Source: Leisingera sp. NJS204 (GTDB lineage: Bacteria; Pseudomonadota; Alphaproteobacteria; Rhodobacterales; Rhodobacteraceae). From it: a stretch of DNA of 64,000 bases. Below, piece by piece: positions 51,956 to 60,499 of the stretch. Within the stretch, counting starts at the first letter, position 1; the number at the start of each line of letters is the position of its first letter. Location of the stretch: positions 62,001 to 126,000 of the forward strand of contig NZ_CP035418.1 of assembly GCF_004123675.1 (NCBI RefSeq). The letters run 5' to 3'. The position numbers and the translations under genes are program-made. The notes under the pieces are model-generated. The model was not told the origin of the DNA, did not search any database, and was given only the letters and a program-made list of their open reading frames with translations.

Positions 51956-52690
51956 TCAAGGCAGGCTCAGCTTGGCCATTCGCCCGCCGTCAACGGTATA
52001 GACCTGGCCGGTGATGAAGCCCGCGTCGTCTGATGCCAGGAAAGCCACCAGCGCCGCCACTTCTTGCGGCTTGCCGGTGCGGGCCACCGGGTGGATGCCG
52101 GCGATATCGCGGCGGAAGGCCTCCGGATCGGGCATGGCGCCGATGAAATCGAGGTTCAGCTCGGTGTCGATCCAGCCCGGCGCCACCGCGTTGCAGCGGA
52201 TGCCTTCCGCTCCGTGATCCACCGCCACCGCGCGGGTGAGGCCATGCAGCCCGGCCTTGGAGGCGCAATAGGCGGCGTGGCCGGGGTTGCTGCCCAGGCC
52301 TTCGATGGATCCGGTGTTGACGATACTGCCCTTGGATTTGCGCAGATGCGGCAGGGCGGCCTGGATCATCAGGAAGGGTGCCGTCAGGTTCACGGTCAAA
52401 TTGCGTTGCCAGTCGGCGAGGGTCATGTCCTCGACCCGGGCCTCCTGCATCATGCCGGCGTTGTTGACCAGCACATCAAGGCGCCCTGCCCTGTTGACGG
52501 CCTCGGCGATGACCTGCGCCGGGCTGTCCGGTTCGGTGAAATCGGCGGCGATGCCCTCAAAATTTGCATCCGTGCCGCGCTGCGCAGTGAAGACGCGGGC
52601 GCCCTCGTCGCGCAGACGGTGGGCGATGGCCTGGCCGATACCGCTGCGGCCGCCGGTGACCAGCGCAACCTTGCCTTCAAACCGGCTCAT
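51956..52690 (-). CDS. Short-chain dehydrogenase/reductase
   Basis: A 244-residue classical [22 protein letters not shown] (TGxxxGIG), DVLVNNAG, the catalytic serine in [10 protein letters not shown] and YCASK (YxxxK). It uses NAD(P) to oxidise or reduce a hydroxyl or keto group. It is last in the leftward operon hpbD-SDR-SDR and starts with a 4-bp overlap of the upstream SDR gene. Confidence 0.88.
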   Translation of the reverse strand: MSRFEGKVALVTGGRSGIGQAIAHRLRDEGARVFTAQRGTDANFEGIAADFTEPDSPAQVIAEAVNRAGRLDVLVNNAGMMQEARVEDMTLADWQRNLTVNLTAPFLMIQAALPHLRKSKGSIVNTGSIEGLGSNPGHAAYCASKAGLHGLTRAVAVDHGAEGIRCNAVAPGWIDTELNLDFIGAMPDPEAFRRDIAGIHPVARTGKPQEVAALVAFLASDDAGFITGQVYTVDGGRMAKLSLP

Positions 52691-53421
52691 GACACCGGTT
52701 TCCCGCCGTTCACCTCAACCAGCGCGCCGCACATGTAGCGGGCGGCGTCCGAGGCGAGGAACAGCACCACATCGGCGATATCCTCGGGCTCGGCAATCCG
52801 GCCCAGCGGCACCGATTTGCCCAGCTCGGCCACTGCCGAGTCCGGGTCAAAGCCGCGTTTGGCAAAGCCCGAACGCAGCATCGGCGTGTTCACCTCGTTC
52901 GGGCAGACCGCGTTGATGCGGATGCCCTGATGCGCATGGTCCATCCCCATGCATTGGGTCAGCGAGGCAATTGCCGCCTTGGTCATGCAGTAAAGCGCGT
53001 GGTTCAGCCCCGGAGCCTTGCCGCCCCAGCAGGACGCGGTGTTGACGATGGCGCCGCCGCCGGTTTCAGCCATCAGCGGGATTGCGGCGCGGCAGATGCG
53101 GAACGGCGCCTGCACATTGACGCCCATCGACAGGTCCCAGTCGGCATCCGAGGTCTCTGTCACCGGGCCGCGGGTGATGACGCCGGCGTTGTTGATAACA
53201 ATATCCAGCCCGCCAAGCGCCTCTGCGGTGGCCAGCGGCAGGGTGTTGGCATAATCCGCGTCCAGCAGATCGCCGGGCAGATGCGCTTCGGCCTCAATAC
53301 CGCTGGTGTCGCGGTCGGCAACCGCCACCTTGACGCCAGCGGCGCGCAGGCGTTCCACGATGGAGGCACCGATGCCCCCTGCTGCGCCGGTGACCAGCGC
53401 GCATTTTCCCTGAAATTCCAT
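52687..53421 (-). CDS. Short-chain dehydrogenase/reductase
   Basis: A 244-residue [41 protein letters not shown]. The ATG at 53421 has a GGAGAC site; an alternative start 18 bp upstream lacks one. It lies 14 bp after hpbD and overlaps the second SDR. Tandem SDRs could act on hydroxyproline-derived intermediates; the substrate is not determined. Confidence 0.87.
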   Translation of the reverse strand: MEFQGKCALVTGAAGGIGASIVERLRAAGVKVAVADRDTSGIEAEAHLPGDLLDADYANTLPLATAEALGGLDIVINNAGVITRGPVTETSDADWDLSMGVNVQAPFRICRAAIPLMAETGGGAIVNTASCWGGKAPGLNHALYCMTKAAIASLTQCMGMDHAHQGIRINAVCPNEVNTPMLRSGFAKRGFDPDSAVAELGKSVPLGRIAEPEDIADVVLFLASDAARYMCGALVEVNGGKPVS

Positions 53422-53435
53422 AATTCTGTCTCCAA

Positions 53436-54539
53436 TCAAAAGGATGCCACCGGCGCGCCGAACAGGCTCTCGTCCGGGGTGATGCCCAGGCCGGGACCTT
53501 GCGGGACGCTGATATGGCCACCCTCGATGCGGATACCGTTTTCCGCGTCGTAGTTGCCCTCGATATAGGGGGCCGCCAGCCAGACACCCTCCAGCAGGTC
53601 CGGCTTAACGGTGGCGCCGATATGGGTGCAGGCCGCCGCAATGATATCGCCGCCCCAGCTGTCGTCGCAGGTGTGCGGCAGGTTGCGCGCCTCGCAGATG
53701 TCGCGGAAGGCGCGCATCGGCTGCAGGCCGCCAATCCGTGTCACCTTCATGCCGAACCCATCGACCAGCCCGGTGCCGGCGGCAGTGATCACCGTGTTCA
53801 GGCTGGTGCTGTTTTCATCCATGTAGAGGCCGTGGGTTATCTGCGGGCGGATTTTCTGCAGATCTTCCAACGTGTTGCAGGGCTGCTCCATGATAAAGGG
53901 GATCTCAGGGCATTCGCGGCTGACGCGCAGCGCATCCCGCGTGGTCCAGCCGCGGTTGCCGTCCACCGCCAGCCGCATGCCGGAACCGCCAATCTGTTCC
54001 CAGACCTTGCGAATGGTCTCAATGTCCAGTTCCACAGGCCGTCCGCCGACCTTGACCTGCAGGCGGGGATAGCCCTCGGCCAGTTTCCCGGCAGCCAGCC
54101 GCGCGATATCATCGGGCGCGCCGACGCCGGTGGCATAGTAGGAGGGCACGCGGTCGGTGAACGCACCGCCCAAAAGGGTTGAGACGCTGACGCCGAACTG
54201 CTTGCCCAAGAGATCATGCGCAGCGATGTCGATGGCGGCCTTGGCGTAATTGTGTCCGTTCAGCAGCCCGTCCATGCGCCGGTGCAGGGTCACGGGTGCG
54301 ATTTCGGCGCCGATCAGCCCCTCTGCCATCGCGGCCAGCGCTGCGCGGGCGCCGCCGGCGTGGGATTCGGCGTAAGTGGGGCCAACCGGACAGGTCTCGC
54401 CCCAGCCTTCCAACCCGTTGTCCGCCACCAGCTTCACCAGCGTTGTGTCCAGCGACCAAACCGCGGCGTTGGCCATGGTGTAGGGGCCGTTTTTCACCGG
54501 CAGATCGTGCTGATAAATATGGATTTCCGCGATTTTCAT
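53436..54539 (-). CDS. hpbD: 4-hydroxyproline betaine 2-epimerase (MR/MLE enolase superfamily)
   Basis: A 367-residue enolase-superfamily racemase. The paired catalytic lysines fall at K163 (RLQVKVGG) and K265 ([11 protein letters not shown]). Metal ligands fit D193 (AVDGNRGW), the glutamate in FIMEQPC (about 218) and D241 (YMDEN). From memory, the N-terminus ([20 protein letters not shown]), the [19 protein letters not shown] segment and the lysine numbering closely match Pelagibaca HpbD, which epimerises trans-4-hydroxy-L-proline betaine. Proline betaine can be a secondary substrate. It heads a leftward operon with two SDRs. Confidence 0.87.
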   Translation of the reverse strand: MKIAEIHIYQHDLPVKNGPYTMANAAVWSLDTTLVKLVADNGLEGWGETCPVGPTYAESHAGGARAALAAMAEGLIGAEIAPVTLHRRMDGLLNGHNYAKAAIDIAAHDLLGKQFGVSVSTLLGGAFTDRVPSYYATGVGAPDDIARLAAGKLAEGYPRLQVKVGGRPVELDIETIRKVWEQIGGSGMRLAVDGNRGWTTRDALRVSRECPEIPFIMEQPCNTLEDLQKIRPQITHGLYMDENSTSLNTVITAAGTGLVDGFGMKVTRIGGLQPMRAFRDICEARNLPHTCDDSWGGDIIAAACTHIGATVKPDLLEGVWLAAPYIEGNYDAENGIRIEGGHISVPQGPGLGITPDESLFGAPVASF

Positions 54540-54555
54540 ATGCTTGCCCTGTTGG

Positions 54556-54590
54556 AAAAAAGGCCCGCCCGCTAATCGCCGGGGCGGGCC
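54556..54590 (-). terminator. Intrinsic terminator after the second mttB homolog
   Basis: GGCCCGCCC/GGGCGGGCC forms a perfect 9-bp stem with an 11-nt loop, followed on the minus strand by TTTTTT. It separates mttB (54605) from hpbD (54539) within the same direction. Confidence 0.85.
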
Positions 54591-54604
54591 AGTCGGGGGA
54601 AAGG

Positions 54605-56161
54605 TCAGTAGCTTTGGTTCAGCTCATCCGCAGCGGGGATTTCGCGTTCGCGCCGGGCGATGTAGTCCAGCAATTCTTCGTTCCTGGCCTCGTCCAGCTT
54701 CGGCTCCTGGTATTCCGACAGCAGCTTCTTGGCACGGGTCAGGGCGCGTTCGGTGATCTCAACCCCGCCTTCGGCCTGCCATTGCTCGATCGAGTTGTTG
54801 TCGAACATCTCCGGCATAAAAAACGCCTCCTGGAAATTCTCCTGGGTATGCGGATGGCCCAGATAATGGCCGCCCGGCCCGACATCCGGCACCGCCGACA
54901 GCGCCTGATCAAAGTCATGCCATTTCGGCCCCTCTGCCATCCGGTAGGCCATCGCGCATTGCTCGGCATCGACGATGAACTTGGCGACGGAACAATGCAT
55001 CCCGGCCTCGTTCCAGCCCGCCGAATGCCAGATATAGTTGGCGCCGGCATGCATCACCGCCTGCAGTGTGGTGGCGCTCTCATAGCCCGCCTGCGCGTCG
55101 AACGTCTTGGCCCCGCCCAGCGTGTTGGAGGTCCGCCACGGCACGCCATAGTAGCGCGCCATCTGGCCGATCATGAAGTTCATCAGGCTGATTTCCGGCG
55201 TCCCCGCCATCGGCGCGCCGGACTTCATGCTGACGGTCGACAGGTAATGGCCATAGATCGCAGGCGCGCCCTTGCGGATCACCTGGGTATAGGCCAGCGC
55301 GCTCAGCGCCTCGGCATTCAGCTGCGCCACGGTGGCGGGGACCGAGGCAGGCGTATTGGCGCCGCCCAGCACAAACGGCGAGCACAGCACCGGCTGGTTG
55401 CGGCGGCAATAGGCGCGCATTGCGCCCAGCATGGTTTCGTCCCAGACCAGCGGCGAGTTGCCGTTGCAATTGCCGGTCACCACCGGGTGGCTGTCGATGA
55501 AATCCGCGCCGAACAGGATCGCGCACATGTCCAGCACATCCTCGGCGTTCTTAGGCGAAGTGGTCATGCCCATGAACGTCTTGTCGGAATATTTCATCGA
55601 CGAATAGGTGATCCGCAGATGCCGCTGGCTGATCGGGTGATCATAGGGCTCCACGATGTGATGCGCCGAGGAGTGCAAGGACGGCATCATATGCGCCAGC
55701 TTGTGGAACATCGCCAGGTCGTCCATCATCGGGTTGCGGCGCACGTCGTCCAGATCGCGCAGGAACGGCGCGCCGGTCATCGGGATGAACATCGAATGCT
55801 TGCCGCCCAGGCGCAGGTTCTTTTGCGGATCGCGCGCGTGATAGGTAAAGTCGCTGGGGATTGTCGCAATCAGCTCCCGCACCAATCCGCGGTCCAGATA
55901 GACCAGCTCGCCCTCGACCTTGGCGCCGGCGCGCTTCCAGTCTTCCAGCGCAATCGGATCGCGGAACTGGACGCCCACGTTTTCCAGAATATCCATCGAG
56001 GCGTTGTCGATCATCTCGACTTGGGCGCCATCCATCACCTCGCACAGGGGGATATTGCGGGTCAGGCCCGGGAGCATGTCGAATTTCGGGGCGGTGCGCA
56101 GGGCGCGGCGGGCGGTGCGGCCGCCCGAGCGCGAACGGGTCGCAGTGGCTTGCTCAGTCAT
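54605..56161 (-). CDS. MttB-family methyltransferase, non-pyrrolysine (possible proline betaine methyltransferase)
   Basis: A 518-residue MttB-superfamily protein. It has a basic N-terminus ([15 protein letters not shown]), then [65 protein letters not shown] and [26 protein letters not shown]. There is no in-frame amber codon. Next to hpbD, a proline- or hydroxyproline-betaine substrate is plausible, as for MtpB. No corrinoid protein is encoded nearby. The ATG at 56161 has a GGAGA site; the longer frame is rejected. The 3' end is closed by a strong terminator. Confidence 0.87.
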   Translation of the reverse strand: MTEQATATRSRSGGRTARRALRTAPKFDMLPGLTRNIPLCEVMDGAQVEMIDNASMDILENVGVQFRDPIALEDWKRAGAKVEGELVYLDRGLVRELIATIPSDFTYHARDPQKNLRLGGKHSMFIPMTGAPFLRDLDDVRRNPMMDDLAMFHKLAHMMPSLHSSAHHIVEPYDHPISQRHLRITYSSMKYSDKTFMGMTTSPKNAEDVLDMCAILFGADFIDSHPVVTGNCNGNSPLVWDETMLGAMRAYCRRNQPVLCSPFVLGGANTPASVPATVAQLNAEALSALAYTQVIRKGAPAIYGHYLSTVSMKSGAPMAGTPEISLMNFMIGQMARYYGVPWRTSNTLGGAKTFDAQAGYESATTLQAVMHAGANYIWHSAGWNEAGMHCSVAKFIVDAEQCAMAYRMAEGPKWHDFDQALSAVPDVGPGGHYLGHPHTQENFQEAFFMPEMFDNNSIEQWQAEGGVEITERALTRAKKLLSEYQEPKLDEARNEELLDYIARREREIPAADELNQSY

Positions 56162-56650
56162 GGCAGGGGTCTCCTTTGACGGAGAGTTTTTCTGAAATTT
56201 CCGGGCTTCACCTGCAGGATTACGAAATGCGATTGCAAAAACCGACACTCCGCCCGGCGGAAGCGGCCAGGGGGCTGCTGCCTTGCTTTGCGGCGGATTC
56301 TCCGACCCTGTCAGACCTCAAATCAGACCCTAAGTAACGCCTGTTCGGGCAAAAACCGGGGGAATCCCCGATCTGCCGCGACTCAGCCTATGCGCCATCT
56401 ACGGATCATCTACAAAGAGGGCCGGAAAATGCGCTTTTCCCGACCGCGCCTGGCAGAACTTGATTTAAATGTTTTATTTCAATACATTACCCATCACTTA
56501 CGGACAAAGCCGGCCTTCGGTCAGAAACCCCGGACATCCGCCTGCAACCTGTAAATGAAGGAATCTATTGCAAAACACTGTGCGCATTGCGTATAGAAAC
56601 GATAAATAAAGCGCTGACGCAAAACAGCGTTACTATCGAGAGGGCAGCAG
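56162..56650. other. 489-bp divergent region between mttB homolog and repA
   Basis: It holds the mttB promoter on one side and the repA promoter on the other. Its central part (56440-56620) is AT-rich compared with the surroundings. No gene is seen. A small stem CGCTG…CAGCG lies near 56611-56628, just before repA, and could be part of RepAB autoregulation. Confidence 0.5.
56568..56597 (+). promoter_or_regulatory. Candidate repA promoter
   Basis: TTGCAA and TATAGA hexamers are spaced 18 bp, about 55 bp upstream of the repA start. Sigma-70-like by inspection only. Confidence 0.45.
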
Positions 56651-57826
56651 TTGGCAGTAGCACTCCACATCAATCAGCGAATCCGCGAAAACGCGGAAAG
56701 CCTCAGTGCGGCTCTCGAAAGCCACATGCTGGCGAGTTTCGCGCCGGATGCAAGGAAGGAATTGCGTCTGTTCAGCGCCGGCGAAGCGGCGGAAATGCTG
56801 GGCATTTCCTCCAGTTTCCTGCGCAAGCTGCATTTTGACGGCAAACTGCCCGAGGTGCACACCACGCCGGGCGGGCGGCGCCACTATTCCGCCGCTGATC
56901 TGCTGGAAATGCGCAAGATCCTGGATGCCGCGGCCAAAACGCCCGGCACCTATCTGCGCGGCCGCCGCGACGGCGACAAGGTGCAGGTGCTGTCCTTCCT
57001 GAACTTCAAGGGCGGCTCGGGCAAGACCACCTCGTCCATCCACACCGCCCAGCGGCTGGCGCTGAAAGGCTACCGGGTGCTGGCAGTGGATATCGACCCG
57101 CAGGCGTCTTTGACGACGCTTTTCGGCTATCGGCCCGAGGTCGATTTCCTTGAAACAGGGACGATTTATGACGCAATCCGCTATGAAGACCCCCTGCCCC
57201 TGCGCCAGATCATCCAGCAGACTTACTTCAGCGGTCTGGATCTGGCCCCCGGCGGGCTGATCCTGCAGGAATTCGAGCATGAGACGCCTCAAGCCCTTTT
57301 GAACAACGTTCAACCAGCGTTTTTCTCGCGCATGGCCGCAGCATTGCAGGAGGTCGAGAAGGATTACGACGTGATCATCTTCGACTGCCCGCCGCAGCTG
57401 GGCTACCTGACCATGTCGGCGCTCTGTGCCTCGACCGGCGTGATCATCACCGTGGTGCCGAACATGCTCGACATCGCGTCGATGTCGCAGTTCCTGCAGA
57501 TGTCAGCCGAACTGCTGGATGTTGTGTCTAATGCGGGCGCCGCGCTGGAGTTTGATTTTCTGCGCTTCCTGATCAACCGGTACGAACCCAACGACGGACC
57601 GCAGCAACAGGTGGTTGCCTTCATGCGGCAGCTGTTCGGCGAAGAAGTCATGGTGGCCCCGATGCTGAAATCCACCGCGATTTCCGACGCAGGACTGACC
57701 CAGCAGACCGTTTACGAGGTGGAAAGATCCCAGTTTCACAGGTCAACCTATGACCGTGCGGTCGATTCACTGAATCAAGTTAACGATGAAATAGAATCGC
57801 TCCTTCAACACGCATGGAGGCGTTGA
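56651..57826 (+). CDS. repA: Plasmid partitioning ATPase RepA (ParA family)
   Basis: A 391-residue ParA-type protein. The N-terminal domain (residues 30-95, AGEAAEMLGISSSFLRKLHFDGKLPEV…GGRRHYSAADL) is the MerR-like DNA-binding part used for autorepression. The deviant Walker A motif is FKGGSGKTTSS, followed by VDIDPQASLTTLFG and FDCPPQLGYLT. The start is probably TTG with a GAGAGG site. It is the first gene of repABC and overlaps repB. RepA positions the replicon by ATP-driven movement and represses the operon with RepB. Confidence 0.93.
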   Translation: MAVALHINQRIRENAESLSAALESHMLASFAPDARKELRLFSAGEAAEMLGISSSFLRKLHFDGKLPEVHTTPGGRRHYSAADLLEMRKILDAAAKTPGTYLRGRRDGDKVQVLSFLNFKGGSGKTTSSIHTAQRLALKGYRVLAVDIDPQASLTTLFGYRPEVDFLETGTIYDAIRYEDPLPLRQIIQQTYFSGLDLAPGGLILQEFEHETPQALLNNVQPAFFSRMAAALQEVEKDYDVIIFDCPPQLGYLTMSALCASTGVIITVVPNMLDIASMSQFLQMSAELLDVVSNAGAALEFDFLRFLINRYEPNDGPQQQVVAFMRQLFGEEVMVAPMLKSTAISDAGLTQQTVYEVERSQFHRSTYDRAVDSLNQVNDEIESLLQHAWRR

Positions 57827-58800
57827 TGGCACGCAAAGGCATTCTCAGCACGGCCCTGAACACCCCCGCAGCATCCGCTGGCGGGCCGAAACCCAAAATG
57901 ATGCCGCGCGGCGCCGTCGGGGCGCTGCAGTCCTCGCTCAGCAAGCTGCAGGAAAGCGCGGTGCAGGAGATCGACACCGCGCTGATCGACGATGCGGGCT
58001 ATGAGGACCGCCTGGGCATGGACGGGGCGGCTTTCAACCAGTTGAAGGACAGCCTGCAGACCTATGGCCAGCAGGTGCCGGTGCTGCTGCGCCCGCATCC
58101 CAAGACACAGGGGCGGTTCGAAATCGTCTATGGCCGCCGCCGCCTGAAGGCGCTGCGCGAGCTGGGCCAGCCGGTCAAGGCGATGGTGCGGCAGCTGGAT
58201 GATCATGCGCTGGTGATGGCCCAGGGCCAGGAAAACACCTCGCGCCAGGACCTCAGTTTCATTGAAAAGGCCGCCTTTGCGGCGCAGTTGCAGGCGGATG
58301 GCTATGGACGGCAGACAATTGCCGCCGCACTGTCGATCGACCTGCCGATGGTGTCGCGGATGCTCAAGGTCGGCACGGCCTTTGATTTGCCGTTCCTGCG
58401 GACGATCGGCTCAGCCCCCGGCATTGGCCGCGACCGCTGGATGATGCTGGTTAAGCTGTTCGACGATCCACCGGCACGGACCCGGGCCATCACCCGGACG
58501 AACCGGCCCGACTTTACGACCTATGACTCTGACGGGCGGTTCGAGGCGGTTCTGAAACATGCCCGGAACGTGCCGCAAGAACCCGAACCGGCCCCTGCCC
58601 CGCCGAAAGTCCGCGCCCTGCCCGGCAACGGCGGCGCTGAGGTGGCAGGCATTAAAACCACCGCCAAAGGTATTACCCTGACGATCTCTGCCAAGGACAC
58701 GCCCGGCTTTGACACCTGGTTCGACGCCCATGCAGAAGAGATCATGGAAGAGCTTCACGGCCGCTGGCAGCAAGACCAGCCCGAGCAGCCGGAAGACTGA
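57826..58800 (+). CDS. repB: Partitioning protein RepB (ParB family)
   Basis: A 324-residue ParB-like protein from the ATG at 57826, which overlaps the repA stop (TGATGG) and is preceded by GGAGG. The ParB/Srx domain contains VLLRPHPKTQGRFEIVYGRRRLKALRELG and QGQENTSRQDLSFIEKA, then a helix-turn-helix (RQTIAAALSIDLPMVSRMLKVG). It should bind the palindromes found downstream of repC. An alternative ATG four codons earlier exists. Confidence 0.93.
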   Translation: MARKGILSTALNTPAASAGGPKPKMMPRGAVGALQSSLSKLQESAVQEIDTALIDDAGYEDRLGMDGAAFNQLKDSLQTYGQQVPVLLRPHPKTQGRFEIVYGRRRLKALRELGQPVKAMVRQLDDHALVMAQGQENTSRQDLSFIEKAAFAAQLQADGYGRQTIAAALSIDLPMVSRMLKVGTAFDLPFLRTIGSAPGIGRDRWMMLVKLFDDPPARTRAITRTNRPDFTTYDSDGRFEAVLKHARNVPQEPEPAPAPPKVRALPGNGGAEVAGIKTTAKGITLTISAKDTPGFDTWFDAHAEEIMEELHGRWQQDQPEQPED

Positions 58801-58842
58801 GCAAGAGCAGAAACACTAAGGACAGGAGGCACGTAAGCAGGC

Positions 58843-58897
58843 AAAAGAAAAGCCCCCCAGGACATTACATCCCAGAAGGCCGTTCTCAGATTTAGCA
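58843..58897 (-). ncRNA. Antisense counter-transcribed RNA (ctRNA) of the repABC cassette
   Basis: In the repB-repC gap, the minus strand has TTGACA (58927-58932) and TATTCC (58903-58908) spaced 18 bp. These are followed by a short transcript ending in an 11-bp stem (GCCTTCTGGGA with TCCTGGGGGGC, counting G-U pairs) and TTTTCTTTT. All repABC replicons are expected to carry such an incompatibility RNA here; it base-pairs with repC leader mRNA and limits RepC synthesis. Confidence 0.8.
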
Positions 58898-58902
58898 CCT
58901 TT

Positions 58903-58932
58903 GGAATAGCCCTTCAGACTCGTCACTGTCAA
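58903..58932 (-). promoter_or_regulatory. ctRNA promoter
   Basis: A perfect -35 TTGACA and a TATTCC -10 on the minus strand, 18 bp apart, lie between repB and repC and drive the antisense RNA. Confidence 0.7.
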
Positions 58933-58982
58933 CTCCATGCGCTGTATGGGGGCGGGAATTCTTTGTCTTTCGTGAAATTAAC

Positions 58983-60125
58983 ATGGAACAGACGTCCCAA
59001 ATCGCATTTGGGCGGCAGGATCCGTGCGGCCGGCTGGCGGGAACTCACGACAAGTGGGACCTTCTGGCTGCGCTGACGCATGCCGCCGCGGAATTTGAAC
59101 TGAGCCACCGCACCCTAAGTGTGCTGAAGGCCCTGCTGACCTTTTTCCCCGACCGGGCGCTGCCTGCGGAACCGGGCAGCGCCATCGTGTTCCCGTCAAA
59201 CCGCAAACTGATGGAGCGGCTGAACGGGATGCCCGAAAGCACCCTGCGCCGCCATCTGGCCGCCCTCACCAGGCTGGGTATTGTCAGCCGGAAGAACAGC
59301 CCCAACCGCAAACGCTATGCCCGCCGCAGCGGCAGTGACATGCCGCTGGCCTTTGGCTTTGATCTGTCCCCCCTCGCCTGCCACGCCAGCCGGATCTTTG
59401 ACGCAGCACTGGATGCCAAGGCCCGTGCCGAGCATCTGGCGGTTCTGCGCGACCGGGTAGCCGTGCTGCGGCAAGACCTGCTGGAACTGGCTGATGGCAC
59501 GGCAGAGGCGCTGCTGGAGGCCGTGCGCAAACTGCTGCGCCGTAAACCCTGCGAGGCCGAATTGACCCAAGCGGCAGACGCTCTGCGCAGGGAAATTGCC
59601 AGCCGTACACCCGAAGAAAGCCCACCGGTCCCCAATCTGCCTGCACCCGTTTTGAGCGGCCCCGGCGACCAGAATGAGCGGCACATACAGGATTCAATAA
59701 AAAAAGATTCTGACTCTGAAGAGGCGCAGACCAAACCGCTTTCAAATCAGACGCAAAGGTCAAACGCAAAAGACAGCACAGCAGAGAAAAACAGTGAGCT
59801 GGCGACCCTCCGTCGTGCCTGCCCCGAAGTGCAAACCTACTTCCCCGGCAGTCTGCGCAACTGGCAGGATGCTGATCGCATAGCCGAGAATCTTTCACCG
59901 ATGATCGGCATCGACATGCCTGTCCTCAGCGACGCCCGCGCAGCGATGGGCCGTCAGGAGGCGGCTACTGCAGTGATGTGCATCCTGGAAAAGCTCGGGA
60001 CCATCCGCAGCCCAGGCGCCTATCTGCGGCGGCTGGCACAGAAGGCGCGTACGGGTCAGTTTTCTACCGCGCCGATGCTGAATGCGCTGTTGCAGGCAAG
60101 CCATCGCAGAGAAATTGTCAGCTGA
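58983..60125 (+). CDS. repC: Replication initiator RepC
   Basis: A 380-residue RepC-family protein. The N-terminal winged-helix region includes LSHRTLSVLKALLTFFPD, IVFPSNRKLMERLNGMPESTLRRHLAALTRLGIVSRKNSPNRKRYARR, and a C-terminal replication domain contains CPEVQTYFPGSLRNWQDADRIA. RepC opens the origin, which lies within its own gene in this family. The 182-bp gap from repB carries the ctRNA. The last codons (EIVS) and the stop lie inside the first copy of the 20-bp palindrome. Confidence 0.93.
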   Translation: MEQTSQIAFGRQDPCGRLAGTHDKWDLLAALTHAAAEFELSHRTLSVLKALLTFFPDRALPAEPGSAIVFPSNRKLMERLNGMPESTLRRHLAALTRLGIVSRKNSPNRKRYARRSGSDMPLAFGFDLSPLACHASRIFDAALDAKARAEHLAVLRDRVAVLRQDLLELADGTAEALLEAVRKLLRRKPCEAELTQAADALRREIASRTPEESPPVPNLPAPVLSGPGDQNERHIQDSIKKDSDSEEAQTKPLSNQTQRSNAKDSTAEKNSELATLRRACPEVQTYFPGSLRNWQDADRIAENLSPMIGIDMPVLSDARAAMGRQEAATAVMCILEKLGTIRSPGAYLRRLAQKARTGQFSTAPMLNALLQASHRREIVS

Positions 60126-60131
60126 CAATTT
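60112..60131. repeat. parS-type palindrome 1, overlapping the repC stop
   Basis: AAATTGTCAGCTGACAATTT, a perfect 20-bp palindrome. The repC stop codon (60123-60125) falls in its right half. Three further identical copies follow. Confidence 0.85.
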
Positions 60132-60244
60132 TGGTGCCCGTAGGGTTTTCTTTGTGTGCTCAGGCCCGGATTTGATCTCCCTCTGCTGCAGAAGCTCTGC
60201 CGGACAGCCTGGCAGAGAATAGCTTGCATCCGTGCCTCAGAGCA

Positions 60245-60264
60245 AAATTGTCAGCTGACAATTT
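60245..60264. repeat. parS-type palindrome 2
   Basis: Same 20-bp palindrome, extendable to 22 bp by one flanking A-T pair on each side. Confidence 0.85.
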
Positions 60265-60379
60265 TTGCCCACCGCAGGAATTCACGGCGAGGCAGGCTGC
60301 GGGATGTTTCCAGGCATAGAAGGACCGCATGGCAATCCGGCCCCATTTTTTTCCGGCGCCGGCCCGGGCATCATTGCAG

Positions 60380-60399
60380 AAATTGTCAGCTGACAATTT
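60380..60399. repeat. parS-type palindrome 3
   Basis: Same 20-bp palindrome, extendable to 22 bp with G and C flanks. Located 100 bp before the MFS start. Confidence 0.85.
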
Positions 60400-60499
60400 C
60401 TCATTTGCCGCACTGATACGGCCAATCAATCCATTGCCTTCGCCACCGCAGGAAGGCCACAGTGAGGGGATCTTCAAAGCGAAAGGAACCCGCCGCTCC

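Larger units (their letters stand above)
60132..60499. other. Region downstream of repC
   Basis: A 368-bp non-coding stretch before the MFS gene. It contains palindromes 2 and 3, spaced about 135 bp apart. An open frame reading back from the MFS gene to 60329 crosses palindrome 3 but lacks a credible start. Confidence 0.6.

Noticed and set aside
60329-60499. N-terminal extension of the MFS transporter
   Set aside because: The extension would translate a parS palindrome and a proline-rich stretch. The ATG at 60500 begins with the usual short basic segment and first helix.
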